Assembly (NCBI GenBank): GCA_012517635.1
Contig: JAAYUP010000316.1
Coordinates: 1 to 8,955 of the forward strand
DNA length: 8,955 bases
Direction: 5' to 3'
Source of the DNA: Candidatus Atribacter alterifermentans
GTDB lineage: Bacteria; Atribacterota; Atribacteria; Atribacterales; Atribacteraceae
Shown: one piece after another, positions 6,906 through 8,955 of the stretch
How positions within the stretch are numbered: the stretch's first letter is position 1
How the letters are laid out: the number at the start of each line of letters is the position of its first letter
The notes under the pieces: generated by a model
The model's input: only the letters and a program-made list of their open reading frames with translations
Database searches by the model: none
Told to the model about the DNA's origin: nothing
Program-made: the position numbers and the translations under genes

Positions 6906-8301
6906 AGAATACTTAACTATATCTGAAGTGAACGGCCCCCTATTAACCATTGAACAGGTAACCGATGCTCGCTATATGGAAATCGTTGAGATTGAACTCC
7001 AGGATGGCTCTCGTAAAAGGGGTCAGGTGCTTATGACCAGCAGGAACCAAGCATTGGTTCAAGTTTTCGAAGGAACCGAAGGAATCGGTATAGGTCAAAC
7101 CCGAGTCAAATTTTTAGGTCGAGTCATGGAATTACCGGTATCTCCTGATATTTTGGGGCGGATTTTTAATGGTTCTGGTTTCCCCATTGATAATGGCCCC
7201 GAGATTTTCCCTGATGCTCGCTTAGATATCAATGGGAACCCAATGAATCCAGTGGCTCGCGATTATCCCATTGACTTTATCCAAACTGGAGTATCAGCCA
7301 TCGATGGACTGAACACCTTAGTAAGAGGACAAAAATTACCGATATTTTCTGGTTCTGGACTTCCTCATGCCCGTTTAGCTGCTCAAATTGCTCGACAAGC
7401 GAAAGTATTGGGAGAAACCGAAACCTTTGCAGTGGTCTTTGGTGCCTTAGGAATCACCTTTGAAGAAGCCAACTACTTTATTTCTGAGCTTCGCAATACT
7501 GGTGCTATTGAGCGGTCAGTTCTTTTTATCAATTTAGCTAATGACCCAGCAGTCGAACGAATTATTACTCCCCGTATGGCTCTGACCGCTGCTGAATATC
7601 TGGCTTTTACTATGGACATGCAGGTGCTGGTTATTTTAACTGACATGACCAATTACTGTGAAGCGCTTCGAGAGATTTCGGCAGCGCGACGAGAAGTACC
7701 GGGACGACGTGGTTATCCGGGTTATCTCTACACCGACTTGGCAACGTTGTACGAAAGAGCCGGTCGTATTAGAGGGAAGAAGGGTTCTATTACTCAAATT
7801 CCCATTCTCACCATGCCAGAAGATGATAAAACCCATCCCATTCCTGATTTAACTGGATATATTACCGAGGGTCAGATTATTGTCAGCCGCCAGCTATTCC
7901 GAAAGGGTATTTATCCTCCAATTGACGTACTCCCTTCACTTTCTCGTTTACGGGATAAAGGGATCGGTGAAGGGAAAACTCGAGAAGACCATTCCGATCT
8001 GGCAAATCAGTTATTTGCTGCCTATGCTCGAGGCTGTGAGGCGGTTGAATTGGCCACCATCCTGGGTGAAGCTTCACTCACCGATATTGACAGGATTTAT
8101 ATGAAATTTGCTGAAGATTTTGAAGTCAAGTTTGTCAAACAAGGGGAATATGAAAACCGGAGTATTGATGAAACTCTAAACATAGGTTGGGAATTACTCA
8201 GAATGCTTCCAAAAGAAGAACTGAAGCGAGTTCATGATGCCTTCATCAAAAAGTACTATGAATCTTCGGAATCACCAGTTCTGGCTCAGCAGGGGGGTTG
8301 A
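6898..8301 (+). CDS. ntpB: V-type ATP synthase subunit B (non-catalytic, supplies arginine finger)
   Basis: A 467-residue subunit alternating with A in the hexameric head; 455-470 is usual. It shares the rotary ATPase fold but has no functional P-loop: the matching place reads SGSGLPHARL (151-160), the standard B-subunit form. Other family signatures are GRRGYPGYLYTDLATLYERAGR and DVLPSLSRL with Arg350, which equals the arginine finger of E. hirae NtpB and contacts ATP held by subunit A. The start is taken as ATG 6898: it has GGGAGG nine bases upstream, gives the family N-terminus MYKEY-x-T-I, and makes Arg350 fall at the E. hirae number. A longer frame from TTG 6889 is possible but abuts the ribosome site. 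The first eight bases overlap the end of ntpA. Confidence 0.97.
   Translation: MYKEYLTISEVNGPLLTIEQVTDARYMEIVEIELQDGSRKRGQVLMTSRNQALVQVFEGTEGIGIGQTRVKFLGRVMELPVSPDILGRIFNGSGFPIDNGPEIFPDARLDINGNPMNPVARDYPIDFIQTGVSAIDGLNTLVRGQKLPIFSGSGLPHARLAAQIARQAKVLGETETFAVVFGALGITFEEANYFISELRNTGAIERSVLFINLANDPAVERIITPRMALTAAEYLAFTMDMQVLVILTDMTNYCEALREISAARREVPGRRGYPGYLYTDLATLYERAGRIRGKKGSITQIPILTMPEDDKTHPIPDLTGYITEGQIIVSRQLFRKGIYPPIDVLPSLSRLRDKGIGEGKTREDHSDLANQLFAAYARGCEAVELATILGEASLTDIDRIYMKFAEDFEVKFVKQGEYENRSIDETLNIGWELLRMLPKEELKRVHDAFIKKYYESSESPVLAQQGG
8291..8297 (+). promoter_or_regulatory. Shine-Dalgarno site deciding the ntpD start
   Basis: AGGGGGG at 8291-8297, inside the last codons of ntpB, is six bases before GTG 8304. 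It directly touches the alternative TTG at 8298, which would leave no spacing. Confidence 0.65.
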
Positions 8302-8303
8302 GA

Positions 8304-8909
8304 GTGAGACTGAACGTCAACCCAAACCGAATGGAGTTAATGAAGCTGAAAAACCGCCTGGCTATGGCCAGGCGTGGTCATAAACTTCTTAAGGACAAAC
8401 TCGATGCCTTGGTGCAAGATTTTGTGAAAATAATCCGTGAAAACCGCAATCTTCGTCAAGAAGTCGAAAAAGAAATCATTAAAGCTTTTGAAGCCCAAAA
8501 CAAAGCGTCACTTATGCTTTCAGAACAGGATAAAGAATTAGTCACCACTATGACTCAACAAAAAATTATCCTCGATGTCAGTACCCGTCATATTACCGGA
8601 GTAGGAGTTCCCCATTTCGAAGTCCATCTTGAAGGGAACCCCTATGCCTATAGTTTAATTAATACTCCGGCGGAATTAGACGAGGCATTCAGTTCTTTCT
8701 TTCGAGTTTTACCACTGATGATAAAATTAGCCAATGCCGAAAAGACCATTGAGCTGTTAGCGGTTGAAATCGAAAAGACTCGTCGACGAGTCAATGCTCT
8801 CGAGTATGTATTAATTCCCAATCTCGAAGAAACCATTAAGTATATTAACTTTAAACTCGATGAACTGGCTCGGGGAGCTATCACCAGCATCATGAGAATT
8901 AAGCGCTAA
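8304..8909 (+). CDS. ntpD: V-type ATP synthase subunit D (central shaft)
   Basis: A 201-residue shaft protein whose long N- and C-terminal helices (about 5-75 and 130-195) form an antiparallel coiled coil inside the A3B3 head; the middle part binds F and the lower end binds C. The N-terminus MRLNVNPNRMELMKLKNRL followed by RGHKLLKDKLD is the strong family signature, and the C-terminal R-R-V-N-A-L-E-Y-V-x-I-P, typical of the family, is also present. I take GTG 8304 as start because AGGGGGG lies six bases upstream and family members begin with M-x-LNVNP; the longer TTG 8298 frame adds only Met-Arg. It begins three bases past the ntpB stop. It is the last gene here, and ten bases after its stop the right-hand 36-bp repeat begins. 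No ntpH- or ntpJ-like gene follows within the window. Confidence 0.96.
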   Translation: MRLNVNPNRMELMKLKNRLAMARRGHKLLKDKLDALVQDFVKIIRENRNLRQEVEKEIIKAFEAQNKASLMLSEQDKELVTTMTQQKIILDVSTRHITGVGVPHFEVHLEGNPYAYSLINTPAELDEAFSSFFRVLPLMIKLANAEKTIELLAVEIEKTRRRVNALEYVLIPNLEETIKYINFKLDELARGAITSIMRIKR

Positions 8910-8919
8910 CTACTTTATT

Positions 8920-8955
8920 CTGAAAACCCACGGGCATGATAAATCAAGCCCCTAC
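8920..8955 (-). repeat. Right copy of 36-bp inverted repeat flanking the operon
   Basis: Exact reverse complement of 61-96 over all 36 bases, ending at the last base of the window. Its hairpin core is 8932-8951 (GGGC with GCCC, then TGA with TCA inside, around a four-base loop). It starts ten bases after the ntpD stop. With no T-run visible, it is not clearly a terminator, but a transcript hairpin here could protect the 3' end. The repeat may continue past the window, and the matching end suggests the record stops at a repeat boundary. Confidence 0.85.

Noticed and set aside
6201..8104. Several short open frames (60-75 codons) on both strands within ntpA and ntpB
   Set aside because: All lie within conserved ATPase coding sequence, overlap each other, and lack ribosome sites; they are chance frames.
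8648..8893. Minus-strand open frame of 81 codons over ntpD
   Set aside because: It is antisense to the conserved C-terminal coiled coil of subunit D; no independent coding signal.
305..8909. An undescribed multi-gene system
   Set aside because: Every gene matches a known V/A-ATPase subunit by motif, size and order, so no gene is left without an assignment.
8932..8951. Right repeat hairpin as the operon's intrinsic terminator
   Set aside because: The stem is interrupted by a mismatch and no T-run follows before the window ends; the same element upstream of the operon argues for a dispersed repeat.
61..8955. Composite transposon or CRISPR-like arrangement
   Set aside because: No transposase, integrase or cas gene is present, there are only two repeat copies in opposite orientation, and the cargo is a housekeeping-type enzyme.

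Overview
The window is one complete bacterial operon for a V/A-type (vacuolar/archaeal-type) rotary ATPase. Nine consecutive plus-strand genes run from base 305 to 8909 and leave almost no other coding space. By family, the order is peripheral-stalk G/H, I, K, E, C, F, A, B, D. As I recall it, this is the order of the first nine genes of the Enterococcus hirae Na+-translocating ntp operon (ntpFIKECGABD), without the extra ntpH and ntpJ. Symbols here follow that scheme, so ntpF is the stalk G/H subunit and ntpG is the central-stalk F subunit; many databases call the same genes atpH/I/K/E/C/F/A/B/D.

Organism: the DNA is AT-rich (about 40% G+C by eye). Shine-Dalgarno sites are purine-rich (GGGAGG type), Arg CGA is used often, and non-ATG starts occur, so this is a bacterium. 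Palindromic repeats at both ends and the V-type operon would fit a low-GC anaerobe, for example Firmicutes, Synergistota, Thermotogota or Atribacterota-like lineages. The sequence alone does not decide between them.

Layout: bases 1-304 are non-coding. They hold three imperfect palindromes (4-37, 61-96, 104-134) and a plausible extended -10 promoter (245-273) before the first gene. Bases 305-2588 encode the small stalk subunit and the large membrane subunit I, which overlap by 11 nt. A 91-nt gap with a hairpin comes before ntpK (2680-3156), the ring subunit. From 3169 to 8909 the genes for E, C, F, A, B and D are tightly packed, mostly with start-stop overlaps. Ten bases after the last stop, a 36-bp element (8920-8955) is an exact inverted copy of 61-96, so the operon is bracketed by inverted repeats, and the window ends exactly at the repeat edge.

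How it works: A3B3 forms the ATP-converting head. D and F form the central shaft, and C joins the shaft to the K ring. E and the small coiled-coil subunit form the peripheral stalks that tie the head to subunit I, which forms the ion path against the ring. Key residues are intact: the A Walker A and catalytic Glu, the B arginine finger, the I arginines, and the K carboxylate. K carries the full set of side chains that bind Na+ in E. hirae NtpK, so Na+ coupling is the leading prediction. I found no undescribed system. The points worth a second look are the flanking inverted repeat, the Na+ signature, the hairpin before ntpK and several start-codon corrections.
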